NCBI GenBank assembly: GCA_963210315.1
Contig: OY723285.1
Location: forward strand, 744,001-808,000
Reading direction: 5' to 3'
Origin: Rhynchopus euleeides
Taxonomy: Eukaryota; Euglenozoa; Diplonemea; Diplonemida; Diplonemidae
Length of the DNA stretch: 64,000 bases
A model generated the notes under the pieces. The model saw only the letters and a list, made by a program, of their open reading frames with translations. It had not been told where the DNA came from and did no database searches. This document shows positions 1 to 10,735 of this stretch, piece after piece. Each line of letters starts with the position of its first letter. The stretch's first letter is position 1. The position numbers and the translations under genes were made by a program.

Positions 1-370
1 GGAAAAATTTTAAAAAAAAAAAAAAAAAAATTGGGGTGTTTTTGGGTGAAAATCCGGGCAACCCGGGCCCTTTGGGACCACATAGGCCAGGAAAGGCCAA
101 AATTTTCGACTTTTTTCGGAAATTTTCCGATTTTTCACAGTGTGGCAGTCCGCAGACACAGATTTTCGGGTCAGAAAAAAAAAATTTTTTTCGACCCAAA
201 AATTTCGGATTTTTTTCCGGAGGGTGTATGGTGACCATCCCGGAAATCCGAAAAAAACCTGATTTTTCCTGATTTTCGGATTTTTCTCGAAATTCGCCCT
301 TGTGTCAACCAGTGGCAAATTTTTCGGAAAATCGGGAAAAAACAGGAAAATCCGGAAAATCATACACCCT
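1..370. repeat. A/T-rich repeat-derived segment, no gene
   Basis: The stretch is rich in A and T runs with many short GAAAATCCGG/CCGGATTTT-like words. A 12-base inverted repeat (GGAGGGTGTATG at 219-230, its complement at 361-372) suggests the end of a small inverted-repeat element. It replaces the left end of the element that follows: the junction with sequence matching 61851 onward is at about 371. I see no coding potential. Confidence 0.5.
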
Positions 371-1281
371 CCACACACCACATCTGAGGGTTGCAATGCA
401 TGTTGCTTGCCAACCACGTCATCCGGTGGGTGTCAGGCGCTATGTAGGTGGCATTAGCCAGGTCTTCGATGAGTTCTGGCTTGTATATGTACCTCCCTGC
501 CACCATGCACCGGGAGGCTGCCTGTAGGTACGGAACAAGTCCAGATGGTCGTGTGATTCCTGTGCAGCAGTGCTCCACAACCGGGATGTGTTGACAACGA
601 CTGTTGCAACACGAGCTGTACATTCCGGGAACACACGAAGTGCGCTGTCGTGGTACCCATTGTGCCAGAATTGGTAGTTGCTGCGGTCTACTTTGCCTGG
701 CCCAAGAGCACTGGTACTGAACGGTGCAATATGCGTGGCGAGGTGAATGCAACGGAAGGGCGCAAAGTCAATACAGCTCTCGGATGGCGGGTGGTGGTGC
801 CACTAGTGTGTGACGTTCACTCGAGGATACAACGCATCACAATGAATCAGCAACCGTGGACCGAGTACAATACGCTCTCTGTGGCTGGTGTGGGGGACAA
901 AGGCAGTGCCTGTGCCGCAGGCAGGGAGGTACATATACAAGCCAGAACACATCGAAGACCTGGCTCATGCCACCTACATAGCGCCTGACACCCACCGGAT
1001 GACGTGGTTGGCAAGCAACATGCATTGCAACCCTCAGATGTGGTGTGTTGGGGCATTTTCTTTTCCAACCTCCCACACAGTGGCACTGTCCGGTACCAAA
1101 CGGTGGCACAAAATTTAGGTACCCCAATTCGGGCACCTGAGGTGCCCGGAATGGTGGAAAAGTGGGGTTCGATGGGTTTCCGGACCGATCTGGGGGGGTT
1201 TGGAGGGTTTACGGGGGCTTTGGGGCCTCTGCGCCGGTTTTTTGAAAAATCGTGTTTGTCACCCCCATTTGACCCCCCCTA
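371..1281 (+). mobile_element. Left-truncated copy (A1) of a TIR transposon with SAP-type transposase
   Basis: This segment matches 61850-62760 base for base as far as I can compare, in the same orientation. The right end (about 960-1281) is the inverted repeat of the left end of the full-length copy and finishes in a C tract plus TA. Between 545 and 1000 the + strand carries frameshifted remnants matching residues about 450-730 of the intact transposase at 45855-47960, for example the VLHNRDVLT and IVPELVVAAV words. It is a non-autonomous deletion derivative. The left TIR end is missing, displaced by the A/T-rich sequence at 1-370. Confidence 0.85.
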
Positions 1282-3012
1282 ACCCCCCCCCCCCACCCCC
1301 GCTGAACTGTCAGAACGACACGAGAAGGAGCGCCGGCAAAAGAATCATGAGGCTGTCTGCCTCAAGCAGCACAGGCGCTTCCGGATCGTCCCCCCCTTTG
1401 TTAAAACGGATATAGTCGGATACTGGTTCTTTCGTGCGGAAAGGCCAAAGGCGGCGGCACATCACAGCGGATTGCCCTCTCGAAGGTCGGGCAGTAAACA
1501 TGGGCAGCAAAAACACACTACAATGCACCTGGTTGAGTTGCAGTAGTGAGCAGGGCAAGATGCTGCACGCGGCTGTTTGCCTTCGCACGGCATCTGGAGG
1601 GAGGGCTTCATTCTGTTACATTGATGTTTGGTGGCGACAATCCCAAATGGTTCCTTTTTGGAAGAGAACAGCGAGCTTTTCGCGATCAAAAAGACTCGTG
1701 GCAGCATTCGGTGCCTCTGCACACATGCACCGCAGGCACCGGTCGTACAAACAAAGAACGCAGCTGGTGCCCCTGAAAGGGCCTTTACGTAGTTCCTACG
1801 TAGGTGTTCTCGGGCTTTCAGGGGCACCAACAACTCCAAGTCTTTTTTTGGCATCGCTGGCCACCAAACTGGCGAGACAACCAGTGCAGTGGCGTGCACA
1901 GAAGGCGATGTATTCAAGGTAGGAAGCAGGTCGTCCTTGCTCCTGCAATCCGTAGAAGGGTTGCAGGGTCATTCCTCTGTGGATGACTTCGCTCCAGGGT
2001 GCCGACGGCGTCATGTTGGTGCATTTCATGTTTGTTTCGGTGAAAACGACGACGGTTTGCCGGAAACTAAACGAAAATTTCCTTTGCGAAGGAGCGAAAA
2101 GAAACCCGCCCACAACACACTGCTCCGCTTTTTGCTTGACTTTTTTTCCATGCAAATGGAAGAACGGACAAACAAGGCTTTTGCTGCCGACGGGAGCTTT
2201 GCCGGATTTTTTGCGCACAAACAAAACACCCTGGTGGCCTTCGCTCAGGAATGCAGAGAAGTGAGGAAGGGTGAACCGCCTCACAACACTGGCTGCAACG
2301 TGACACAGTTTGACACACAGTGGCACAGAGCGAAGGCCCCCTATGTTTTTGAACACAGAAACAAATGGTGGGTACGTTTATTGCAGAGCCACAGCCACAG
2401 GCGGAGGTATGTGCGTGTCACCACAACCTCTCGGGAGTGAACAGTAGCAGGATCGTTTCGATAACGCTGCTCTTACAGCGCGATGAACGACTTTCCAGGG
2501 CAGTGCGCTGCAGCGAAGCCTGGTGTCAGGAAAATGCGCTTTTGCGGGAGCGTCCAACGATTAACCAGCAGTTGTCGATGTCAACACAAGGCTGACACAA
2601 GCAATCTTTCGGAAATAATAATGACGGAACGGGCCCTGGTGCGTCATCCGCACACTACACAGAACCACTTTGTTGTGGCAGTGTGAAGGCGCAGGATGAT
2701 AGGCCGCTTCGTGAGGATTTCTAACGGATCAAGCAAACTGTATTCGTTCAGAGATGCTTTTTAAAAAAATACGAAAAAGACAGAATCGACCAGAAATCTC
2801 TCGATGATGAAGAAGAAGATGTGTGCCAACCCCAAAGGAGAATTACGACTGATTCCTGGCATCAGCTGATGATGTGCGATTGCCCTTTTTTTTTTAAGCA
2901 CATGCATGATGCGTAAAAGTGTAGGAGTGCTTCCGACGACCTGCTTCTTTTCAGTGTGTCTTGCTATTTCGTGTTCACATGTGCTCCACACCCACATCAA
3001 AGCAGCAGGCTA
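1282..3012. other. Unresolved repeat-rich interval with overlapping ORFs
   Basis: Open frames of about 150-190 codons overlap on both strands (1434-1922 +, 1889-2440 +, 1796-2356 -), none with a recognisable domain. Positions about 1683-1770 recur, inverted and diverged, at about 55236-55325, and 1780-1830 contains an inverted repeat around GGTGCCCCTGAAAG / CTTTCAGGGGCACC. This looks like decayed mobile DNA rather than a host gene, but one of the frames could be a mobile-element protein that I do not recognise. Confidence 0.35.
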
Positions 3013-3020
3013 GGGTGGTG

Positions 3021-3412
3021 GAAGCGTCAACGCATCATTAAGGAAGAAGGAAGCACGGTCGCTACGCTTTTGGCCTGCTTACACCAGAAAACGGACCTCC
3101 ACAGACTGTACATTGTTGATTTGACAGGTTTGGAAGCAGGACTGTCCACAACTTCCCCTGACAATGATGAATTCAGTGTCCACCTGAAGAGCCGTGTTCG
3201 CCCTGAGCACCTTGGAGATGAAGAAGAGGGGTGATGACGAGAAGAGAGGAAGAGAGAAGGCTATACAAAAGGGGGTCTTTCGCTATCGGCAAGTTTTCGG
3301 CAAAGTCCGGCGATTTTCACCGAAAAAGAGGAGGAAATACACCAAAGTCACTTCACCATTCAGCAGCAACCGCTCTTAGCCTGTATTTTGTTTGTTGATG
3401 CGTTGACGCTTC
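3021..3412. repeat. Small inverted-repeat element with GATGCGTTGACGCTTC ends
   Basis: GAAGCGTCAACGCATC at 3021-3036 is matched by its complement at 3397-3412, bracketing about 390 bp. The right-end word recurs near 26962-26980 within another element. The inside contains a GGGGGTCTTTCGCT stretch resembling the end of the mini-element at 60481-60589. No gene is evident. Confidence 0.5.
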
Positions 3413-3424
3413 TACACACACCAA

Positions 3425-4170
3425 AAAAATCTTACTCCTTTCGCTTTATTATAGACACAGCAACTGTGGGAGAACAGTTCCGGACTACTTTTTGTTGAGC
3501 GCACACTTGCTGTCTCAAGGCTGTGTTGAGGCCCTGTGAAGTGGCATGAAGGTGCTAATCCAAAAGCTTCAGTCGTACGATTTCCTTCGTTACTTCGCGA
3601 CTTCGCTACGCTTCGTCGCTCGTAACTAGTAAAAAGATATGGCTGTTGTTTGTGCGCCAAATCCGGGCAAAACAAAATCAACTCCGCAGCCTGATGAGGA
3701 GGTTGAATTTGTTGTCCAAGCGCTGCCTACTATCTTTTGACACTGACAGGTTCCCTGTTGTGGTAAAAAATGCACCGTTTTCGGCACCGGAGAGACGACC
3801 CAATCAGAAGTGCGCGAGGCCCGCGGGGAGTGAGGAGGGTGAGGGTGGCGGTGAAGAGGAGAGTGAAGAGGAAGTGAGCATAGCGTGACGAATGAAAATG
3901 CGGCGTATTTTCTTTGTATCTACCAGCAGCGTCCGGCCTGAAAATACTGCGGTATTTTATGTTGGCTTGTTGTTTGAACTCTTTTTGTTGGTGATCAGTG
4001 CAGCCACACATTGGCGCTGCTGGCAGAAAATAAAGACGGCGCTGGATGTTGACTACACTTTGCGCTCTCAATGAAAGTGGCATGAAGGTGCTAATCCTTC
4101 ATCCCCAGCCGCACAATTTCCTTTGTGTCTCCGCGGCTTTGCTCCTCGCTTCGCCGCTCGTAACCAGGAG
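3425..4170. repeat. Dispersed repeat related to elements at 24.4 and 39.0 kb
   Basis: Positions about 3430-3610 match, inverted and diverged, the interiors of the elements at 24226-25035 and 38807-39617 (shared words include CTGTGGGAGAACAGTTCC and TCGTACGATTTCC). A second, shorter copy of the AGTGGCATGAAGGTGCTAAT module occurs at about 4076-4165. Short frames at 3646-3888 and 3892-4074 show no known motif. Confidence 0.5.
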
Positions 4171-4202
4171 AATCCCAAACATTTTCCCCTTGCATGGTGA
4201 TG

Positions 4203-4395
4203 TTTGGTTGCAACTGTGAACATACATTCGGCGGTATACCCGGTATGTACCGGGTATTTTCGGTATTTTGGGTATACCCGGTAGATACCGGGTATACCGG
4301 AAAAAAAATCGTTATCCCCGGTATGTACCGGGTATCGACCCGGTATACCCGGTATTACTGGTATACTACCCGGTATACCAGATGCATACCCGTGA
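4203..4395. repeat. Palindromic GGTATACC/ACCCGGTA array
   Basis: The interval is made almost wholly of overlapping inverted copies of TACCCGGTA and GGTATACC separated by short spacers. The left flank word ACATACATTCGGCG also occurs, inverted, beside a similar array at about 10660-10735. It is best read as the array-type end or body of a MITE. Confidence 0.7.
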
Positions 4396-4754
4396 CATAC
4401 TGGTGATCCTATGTGTACATAGTGGACTTCCGCTGGTGAGGGGGTGCTGGAAGCGGGTGTTTGGGCGGACCTGATCTTCAGGTATCCAACACCTTCTTTC
4501 AGACACCCCTGAACAGGTGTTTTTCGGCAAAAATGGGCGGAAAACCATCCAGACGAGGTCCTTGGGTGATTGGTCCTTGGGGCTCACTGGGCCGAAGCTT
4601 CATCCGAGCTTCGCACTGAGTCAGCTCAGACCTATGGCATTCATCCCCTCAGATTCAGAACAGGAGCCCAGAACTGCGCAAACCCGAAAGCTCTCCTTCC
4701 GCACCAGTTGTATCCGCTGATTATGGGTCCTGTGTGACGATGGCTCATAGAACA

Positions 4755-5095
4755 TACGGCTACACGGTGAACAGGACGCGATGTCCCATGTGGGATATCC
4801 CACATGGGAGATGGTCGCTATCCCACAGGGGAGGTGTACGTGTTCCCCCCTGGGAGAACGTACGCCGAGAACCGATGGGAGAATGTCGGTCCTCCCAGGG
4901 GGGACGTGCCACCTCCTTTATGGGACATCTAGGATAACCTACATTCTCCTATCGGTTCTCCCAGGGGAGAACCGATAGGAGAACGTCGACTATCCTAGAT
5001 GTAGGTGAGAACACGTACGCCTCCCCTATGAGAGATGGTCGCCGTGGGATGGCCCATCCAGTCCGCCCGTGCGGATATCCCATACGTCCTGTACA
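4755..5095. repeat. Array of CCCATGTGGG / GGGAGAACCGAT-type palindromes
   Basis: Dense inverted words include CCCATGTGGGATATCCCACA at about 4784-4803 and paired CTCCTATCGGTTCTCCC / GGGAGAACCGATAGGAG around 4948-4981. The region reads as a folded-back array about 340 bp long. The edge words (ACAGGACG..GGGATATCCC) recur inside the two elements at 30959-31754 and 52857-53653, linking them to this array. Confidence 0.65.
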
Positions 5096-5249
5096 CCCTA
5101 TACCAGCACCAAAGCTCATTTGAGAGAGACTGCAACAGACGTCAACCTGAATAGAGACAGGGCAGGGTTCCACGCTGCCTTCCTCCGGCATGCATGGCAC
5201 ACACCGGATGGGGATGCCTTCAGTGTAGCTACACGACGCGCTGGCAGAA

Positions 5250-5556
5250 ATCTCCTGAACCGGTTTGAAAACAGTAACCGGTTCCTTGGGAACCGGTTTG
5301 GGAACCGGTTGAAATCACAACGGCAAACCGGTTACTGACAAATCCGAACCGGTTGAGGACAGGTTCAGAACCGGCTGGGACCGGTTCTGAAACTGGCAAA
5401 AACCGGTTCGTGAACCGGTTTGCAGGAACCGGTTTCAGAACCGGTTCGAGAACCGGTTCACGAACCGGTTCCGGAACCGGTTCGTGAACCGGTTTCAGAA
5501 CCGGTTCTCGAACCGGTTCTGGAACCGGTTCCAGAACCGGTTCTGAAACCGGTTCC
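5250..5556. repeat. AACCGGTT palindrome array 1
   Basis: About two dozen copies of ACCGGTT or AACCGGT lie in about 300 bp, alternating in orientation and joined by short words such as CAGAACC and CGAACC. The right flank (about 5571-5605, GGATTTCTATAGGGGGACCC) recurs beside the array at 7310-7372. No coding role is likely. Confidence 0.85.
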
Positions 5557-6089
5557 CCCAGTCCTGACCGGATTTCTATAGGGGGACCCTTTCGAATTTT
5601 TTTTTCGGGGGGGTAAATCAGCCGGTAGGCTAAATACTATTGACTATTGAGGGATCCAGGATCCCGAAAAAAATTACTCAAAATTTCTCAAGAGGGGGGA
5701 AAATAAATTTACCCACCTTTTTCCTTCAGTGGTCCAAGGAGTAATGGGTTTTTTTTCCACCATTTTTGGCGAGAGAAAAAGTATGAGGTACGGATGCACT
5801 CAAACAATGCGAGAATGCGGTTTTTGAAGGAAAAAACCCCAGAGGGAGAGAGGGGGGGCGACCCCTTCCCCACCACCCCAGAATGGGAATATTACAGGAA
5901 TAGTTGCCTTTGCCTTCATATTGTCCCGAGACATAGCATCACCCACCAGGAGTCTCGGAGACGAGACAATGCCAAAAAGGAGTGCAAAGGTGGCAGGGGA
6001 GTACTGGGCACACCTGGAAGGTGCGTCACGTGCCCTCACCGGATGTCCGCCTGCTGTTGCTGCTGTGCTGCAGTGCCTCGCAACGACGG
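5557..6089. other. Non-coding flank between array and decayed ORF
   Basis: After the shared flank module (5571-5605) comes A/T-rich sequence with short G tracts. Frames at 5794-6162 and 5921-6256 lack motifs and overlap the opposite-strand frames. I see no gene here. Confidence 0.4.
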
Positions 6090-6877
6090 TCATTGCGTGT
6101 CACAGTCTACCACCACGCCCGACCGTGTCGTCTTCACCAGCTGCCCGAGGGTGGATGGGTAGCGACGAGCAAGCTGCTGGATACAGTCCAGAGGGCGAAG
6201 CACACGAGCCAGCCCTAGCCAGGAAGAGGCATCCATGGGAGTGCCTTCCTCCCTGAGCCCGCGCAGGAGCTGGCCCAACCTGCCAGAACTGTCGTCCCTG
6301 TCACGACCCACTTCAGCACGCGACTGCCATGGAACCGAGCGGCTTGCGTCTCGTACTTTGCGGACTGCTGGTCGGGCCCCTTCGCAGCACTAGACGAGGC
6401 TGTCAGCCGGTACGTCACCGTGGTCGGCTCCGCGCTAGCGATCTCCCCGGGGACCACCTCCAACAGCTCAAGCTCGTTGGGGATGCTGCTTGCCGTCTTG
6501 AGCTTCTTGCCGGCACTATCGAAGCGATCGACAACCCCGAAGAGAACTTCTGCGAAGCGGCAAGCAGCGAGCTTTGAAGTGGCCTCCCCGCCGCAGGTGT
6601 TGCACTTCACCTTTTTGGTCGTGGTGAGATCCGCGAGGTCCTTCAGCCCATCCAGCGCAAATGTCTCGTCCTGTTTTGCTTCCCACGTCCTGCCGCAGCA
6701 CCACCACCAACAACCCGTCTGCAAGACCCTCACAGAAGGTGCACTTTGCAATGTACGTTCGGGAAAATGACGAGAGGCCACTCGGTGTTGGCAACGACAC
6801 CGACTACGACAGCGATTTTGATTGTGACGAGGAGAACACGCAGGCTGTGCAGACTCAGGCGCAGCCTGAGTCTGCAC
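6090..6877 (-). pseudogene. Probable decayed mobile-element protein with CxxC motif
   Basis: Two minus-strand frames overlap: 6877-6215 (220 codons) and 6311-6090. The first contains a CNTCGG zinc-ligand-like pair followed by a stretch that reads like real protein (FAEVLFGVVDRFD, then a Glu/Leu-rich segment). The second continues with a plausible helical run (LGLARVLRPLDCIQQLARR), suggesting one gene broken by a frameshift near 6240. No family is recognised. Its setting among palindrome arrays and repeats argues for a transposon gene rather than a host gene. The upstream end overlaps the perfect hairpin at 6830-6894. Confidence 0.35.
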
Positions 6878-6894
6878 AGCCTGCGTGTTCTCCT
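6830..6894. repeat. Perfect 31-bp inverted repeat with 3-nt loop
   Basis: The arms at 6830-6860 and 6864-6894 are exactly complementary over 31 bases, separated by GCA. The core words are CAGGCTGTGCAGACTCAGGC and its complement. The structure would form a very stable hairpin in RNA or single-stranded DNA. Confidence 0.95.
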
Positions 6895-7165
6895 GGTGAT
6901 CGGTGCTGCACGACTAGAACTAGATTCGTGGTGCCGGGGAGGTGTTGGGTATGAAGACCGTTCAGGCTTTTTGATTTTTTCTAGATTCATGGTGTGGGAG
7001 GAGGGCGGGAGGGGGTCGCAAACAACCGTCGGAAGCTGGGAAGACGGGAAACCGCGGCAAAAAAACGGTGTGAGTGAAGGAACTCCTGGACCAAAAAAGT
7101 GGGTAAATTTGTACTATTTAGAATTGGCCAAAACCTGGAAATGGGCACTATTTAACCGGATGGCT

Positions 7166-7300
7166 GGGGTAAATTGAACGTTTTTGGCCATTTGAAGCCA
7201 CTGCGACCATTCCCGGGCCTCGGAAATCAGATTCTTGCCCCTCAAATGCGGTACCGGTCCGGACGAAAATCCGGACCGGAACCGCAGGTACCGCATGCAG
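7166..7300 (+). repeat. 135-bp direct repeat, copy 1
   Basis: This segment is repeated without visible change at 7422-7556, exactly 256 bp downstream. It contains internal palindromes around GGTACCGGTCCGGA and TCCGGACCGGAACC. The spacer between copies holds a small AACCGGTT array. Confidence 0.95.
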
Positions 7301-7309
7301 AAACTGGCA

Positions 7310-7372
7310 GAAACCGGTTCGCGAACCGGTAGAACCGGTTTGCCCAGAACCGGTTCTAGAACCGGTTCACGC
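7310..7372. repeat. AACCGGTT palindrome array 2
   Basis: Six or so copies of the AACCGGTT word in alternating orientation lie in the spacer between the two 135-bp direct repeats. They are followed by the same GGATTTCTATAGGGGGACCC module that flanks array 1. Confidence 0.8.
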
Positions 7373-7421
7373 AGTCCTGACTGGATTTCTATAGGGGGAC
7401 CCTTTCGAATTTTTTTTCCGG

Positions 7422-7556
7422 GGGGTAAATTGAACGTTTTTGGCCATTTGAAGCCACTGCGACCATTCCCGGGCCTCGGAAATCAGATTCTTGCCCCTCA
7501 AATGCGGTACCGGTCCGGACGAAAATCCGGACCGGAACCGCAGGTACCGCATGCAG
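7422..7556 (+). repeat. 135-bp direct repeat, copy 2
   Basis: Identical copy of 7166-7300. Together with the array between them, this could be a tandem duplication of part of a mobile element. The following 7557-8150 is C-rich without a recognisable gene. Confidence 0.95.
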
Positions 7557-8162
7557 CCGCCCCAGCGCCGCCCTCCCCACCCCCCTCCCCAGCCTGTCCC
7601 AGAAGAGGTCGCTTTTCCCATTGGTGCCTGCCTATGTATTGCCTCTGTTGTGCCTGCGCCTGTGCCTCCCTGCCCTGTATTTTTTTACCCTCACGGGTAT
7701 CACGATACAGGGCAGTCCACCCCCTCCCCCCAAAAATCGTTCGCATCATCTTGGCGCCCATTCCTTCCACTTTCTGGATGTGTTTGGTATTTCCGAACGG
7801 AATTTTCCAGCGTCAAGACTGATACCTCGCCGTTTTAGAGTCAGTCACTTCTACCGCCGCTGCGATTTGCGATACGGTAGTTGTGCAGAAATGCTAACAT
7901 TTAATTTGCTCTGTGGAACCTGGACTGCACCTTCTGGGCTGTGAGTCTGTAGATAGTTGGACAGTTGCGGAACCCATCCTTTGTGTGCCTCCGACTTGAG
8001 GAGCTGTCGACTTCAGAACCAAGGTTCAGAACGAAGATGACGACCTGCTGTGAGCTGCAAACCTTCTTGACACACCTACCGTACCTGCATTACACTCGTG
8101 GTAATTCCATACCCCTGGAAACAGGAGACCACCGTCTGTTCACAGATGGTCTTGAGCGTGGT

Positions 8163-8279
8163 AGCCATCTTTGCTATGGAGTCACGATTAAGTCTTTGTG
8201 GTCACGTGGGCCCATGAGCAGCGGATACACTTGGAGTGGAGGGAGGGGGTGCGGTTCTGGAAAAGCGGGTCTGAATCTG
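8163..8279 (+). repeat. Direct repeat of about 117 bp, copy 1
   Basis: It starts AGCCATCTTTGCTATGGAG and includes CCCATGAGCAGCGGATACA. A diverged copy lies in the same orientation at about 8971-9087, offset 808 bp. No coding frame is conserved between the two. Confidence 0.75.
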
Positions 8280-8345
8280 GTCAAGGACGACTGAGGGCTT
8301 CAGTTCGAGTTTAATGTGGGTCCAAGGGTACACAGGAGATCACTG

Positions 8346-8420
8346 CTTGCATATTCAACCTGCTTGTCATCCTCTGGTTACTGTTCAACGGCTCGAACTC
8401 CTCGACTTTCCTTGGCTGAC
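8346..8420. repeat. Left arm of a widely spaced inverted repeat
   Basis: Words such as GCTCGAACTCCTCGACTT and CTGCTTGTC..CCTCTGGTT recur inverted at about 9985-10055. The arms would bracket a mobile element of about 1.7 kb. Within it, 8586-8623 and 8738-8780 also share a diverged direct repeat (GGTCAA..TTGACCC). Open frames inside show no known domain. Confidence 0.6.
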
Positions 8421-8970
8421 TGAAATGAAACAATACGTATGCTGCTATTGTGTTGTTCCCCTGACAGAGGAACACAAGGGAAGGGTACTGCAGCTGTCCA
8501 CGAAGTGGCTCGACGTAGCCACCTCACGCTGCCTAGAGGGTCGGTTCAGGTTGAAGCAGAGCAATTAAGTGTTAGGGGGATGCCTTTGGTCAAGGCCTTT
8601 TCTAAAAAAATTTGACCCACGGCGCCTGTGTTGTAGCTCGGTCTACGCCAGGTTCCACACCCCGTCATCGCAAAACGTACACATACACAGAGGCAGGCCT
8701 CTGTGGTACGGGAGCATGATGGGAGGAAATTTTGCCTTTTGGTCAAAAAGGCGCCTTTTTAGAATAAATTGACCCGCAGGGTGACTGAGTCTTATCAGAC
8801 AGGCCGACCTATGTTGATCAATGGAACCACACAACCTGTTCAACCTGCAAACCACCCGGGGTGGCGGCTGAGTCCTCACCCCTGCCGTAGCATGAGATAA
8901 GCCGACGTCGACCTCCGCTCCGGTCTCTCAACAACGGTCGTCACCAGTTGAACCGCGTCTGGGAAGGCCA

Positions 8971-9087
8971 AGCCATCTTTGCTATGGAGCCATCGTCATT
9001 GCTATCGTCGTCACTCGGACCCATGAGCAGCGGATACAATTGGTGTGGAAGGAGAGGGTGCGGTTCTGGATCAGTAGGTCTGAATCT
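8971..9087 (+). repeat. Direct repeat of about 117 bp, copy 2
   Basis: Diverged copy of 8163-8279. It leads directly into the third AACCGGTT array. Confidence 0.75.
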
Positions 9088-9144
9088 GACACTGGGACTG
9101 AAACCCATAGGTCTGAGATGACTCAGTGCGGGTCAGGTCCGTAT

Positions 9145-9352
9145 ACCGGTCCACCGACCGGTACACGGCCAACCGGTCGGGACCCACTTTGCCCGGTTCG
9201 CAAATGTCGGTTCTGGAACCGGTTCGGGCGGAACCGGTTCACCGGTGAACCGGTTCGTCCGAACCGGTTCTGGAACCGGTTCCACCGAACCGGTTCGCCG
9301 GTGAACCGGTTCCGCCGAACCGGTTCTGGAACCGGTTCCAGAACCGGTTCAG
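9145..9352. repeat. AACCGGTT palindrome array 3
   Basis: After ACCGGTCCACCGACCGGT words at 9142-9175, about a dozen AACCGGTT copies alternate in orientation to 9352, with CCACCGAACC and CGGTGAACC joints. It is the same array type as 5250-5556 and 7310-7372. Confidence 0.85.
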
Positions 9353-10420
9353 CCCGTGCCAGCGCGTCGTGTACCTTGTGAGTGTGAACCACACTATCAT
9401 CGGTGGAGAAACCAGTCAGGAGGGTCGGCGCCGGGGTAGACGGTAGGTGCGAGGACTGAGCCACTCGACAGCCAACTTCTCCAAAATAGTGTCTTTGACC
9501 AAAGGACAATACCCGCCTGTCATGATCCCGTACCACAGAGACCCCCATATCCCGTGCGTCTGCATACGTTTGTGATGACGGGGGATGGAACCTGTCTAGA
9601 CCTCGCTCCAGGAACCAACGGCAACTCGGTGCCGTGGTGAAAAGCGTGTTCCCTTCTTCCTGACCTGCCATGATGATACATTGACGCTAACCACCCACAT
9701 GTGAACACGCTACAGCTAGGACACACAGAAAGAAGCAATGACTATCGCGTTACTAAACAGGCACACGGCACAGGAGGTCTGAGGGCTGCCGGAGGACACG
9801 GTGGTGAATATCTGTCCAGTCTGTATTCCCTCGGGTTTGCGATGCTTGGAAGTAGGAAGGCTTCGCTGTCCCGCAGCCCGACCAGCAGGAGATCACTGGC
9901 CCTTGAGGGTTCATATTCAGGGTGTCAGATGCCTCTGGCTTGTACAATCGTGGACAGCTGCAGCCACCCATAGCACATAAAGTGCTCACCCAAGGAAGTC
10001 GAGGAGTTCGAGCTGTTGAACCTGAACCAGAGGGCGACAAGCAGAGTGAAGACTATGCAAATCACTGATCCGTCGTGTCCCCCTTGGACCACGTTAAACT
10101 CTTCTTCCTCCCACGCCTGCTTTGGCGGCTGGTAGGATGAATATGAAGACGACGACGATGCCCGCGACTCTGTATGAACATCTCTATGAAGAGTGGTGGA
10201 AAAGGACCTCGGGTGCCTTCTTTGTGGCATTGGGCGGCATTGCTGCGCATGAGAAGGCTGGGTTTTCTCCCTGTCGGTGGGTGTCGGTGGGTAGTGACCC
10301 TCTCTGTATTGCTGGGTTCTTCGCTCGCAACAGGCAAGCGTTGTTATCCCAAAAAATGGGTGTTTCGACCGCCTGCGCGTGCTCTAGGTGAAGTTCTGCA
10401 CAGAGAGTACATATTTTTGT
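9353..10420. other. No convincing gene; contains right arm of inverted repeat
   Basis: The segment about 9985-10055 is the inverted partner of 8346-8420. The remaining frames (for example 10174-10713 +, 10184-10927 -) are antisense to each other and motif-free. Confidence 0.4.
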
Positions 10421-10735
10421 CGGATTCCAACCTAATCTGGGTCGGTTTTGTGGTATATTTGCCCCAGGATCCGGGTTTTCAGGCCAAATACCCGTCGGAT
10501 ACCGGGAAAATAACAGTATTTTTGGCCAAAATTCAAAAAAATTGCCCTGGAGGCGGTCTGACAGCCCATTTTTGCGAGAAACTCGTACAGGAATTTTTTT
10601 CCAGAACATTCTGTCCAGCCAGAGGGCCAGAAAGTCACCAGAACGTGGTCCAAACGGGTCACCCCAGAAATACCGAAAATACCCGGTACATACCCGGTAG
10701 ATACCGGGTATAACGCCGAATGTATGTGTGAATGC
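10421..10735. repeat. Element end with ACCCGGTA palindromes
   Basis: Words such as ATACCCGGTA and TACCGGGTA alternate at 10676-10712, and the edge (CGCCGAATGTATGT at about 10711-10725) is the inverse of the edge at about 4223. It is probably the same family as the array at 4203-4395. 10736-11349 shows nothing further that I can name. Confidence 0.5.

Noticed and set aside
5250-5556. CRISPR-like array (regular short repeats)
   Set aside because: The repeats are 8-bp palindromes with tiny variable joints, not unit repeats with unique spacers, and the host is eukaryotic.
9123-9671. 182-codon minus frame
   Set aside because: Its middle is a translation of the AACCGGTT array (repeating Asn-Arg-Phe), so it is not a gene.
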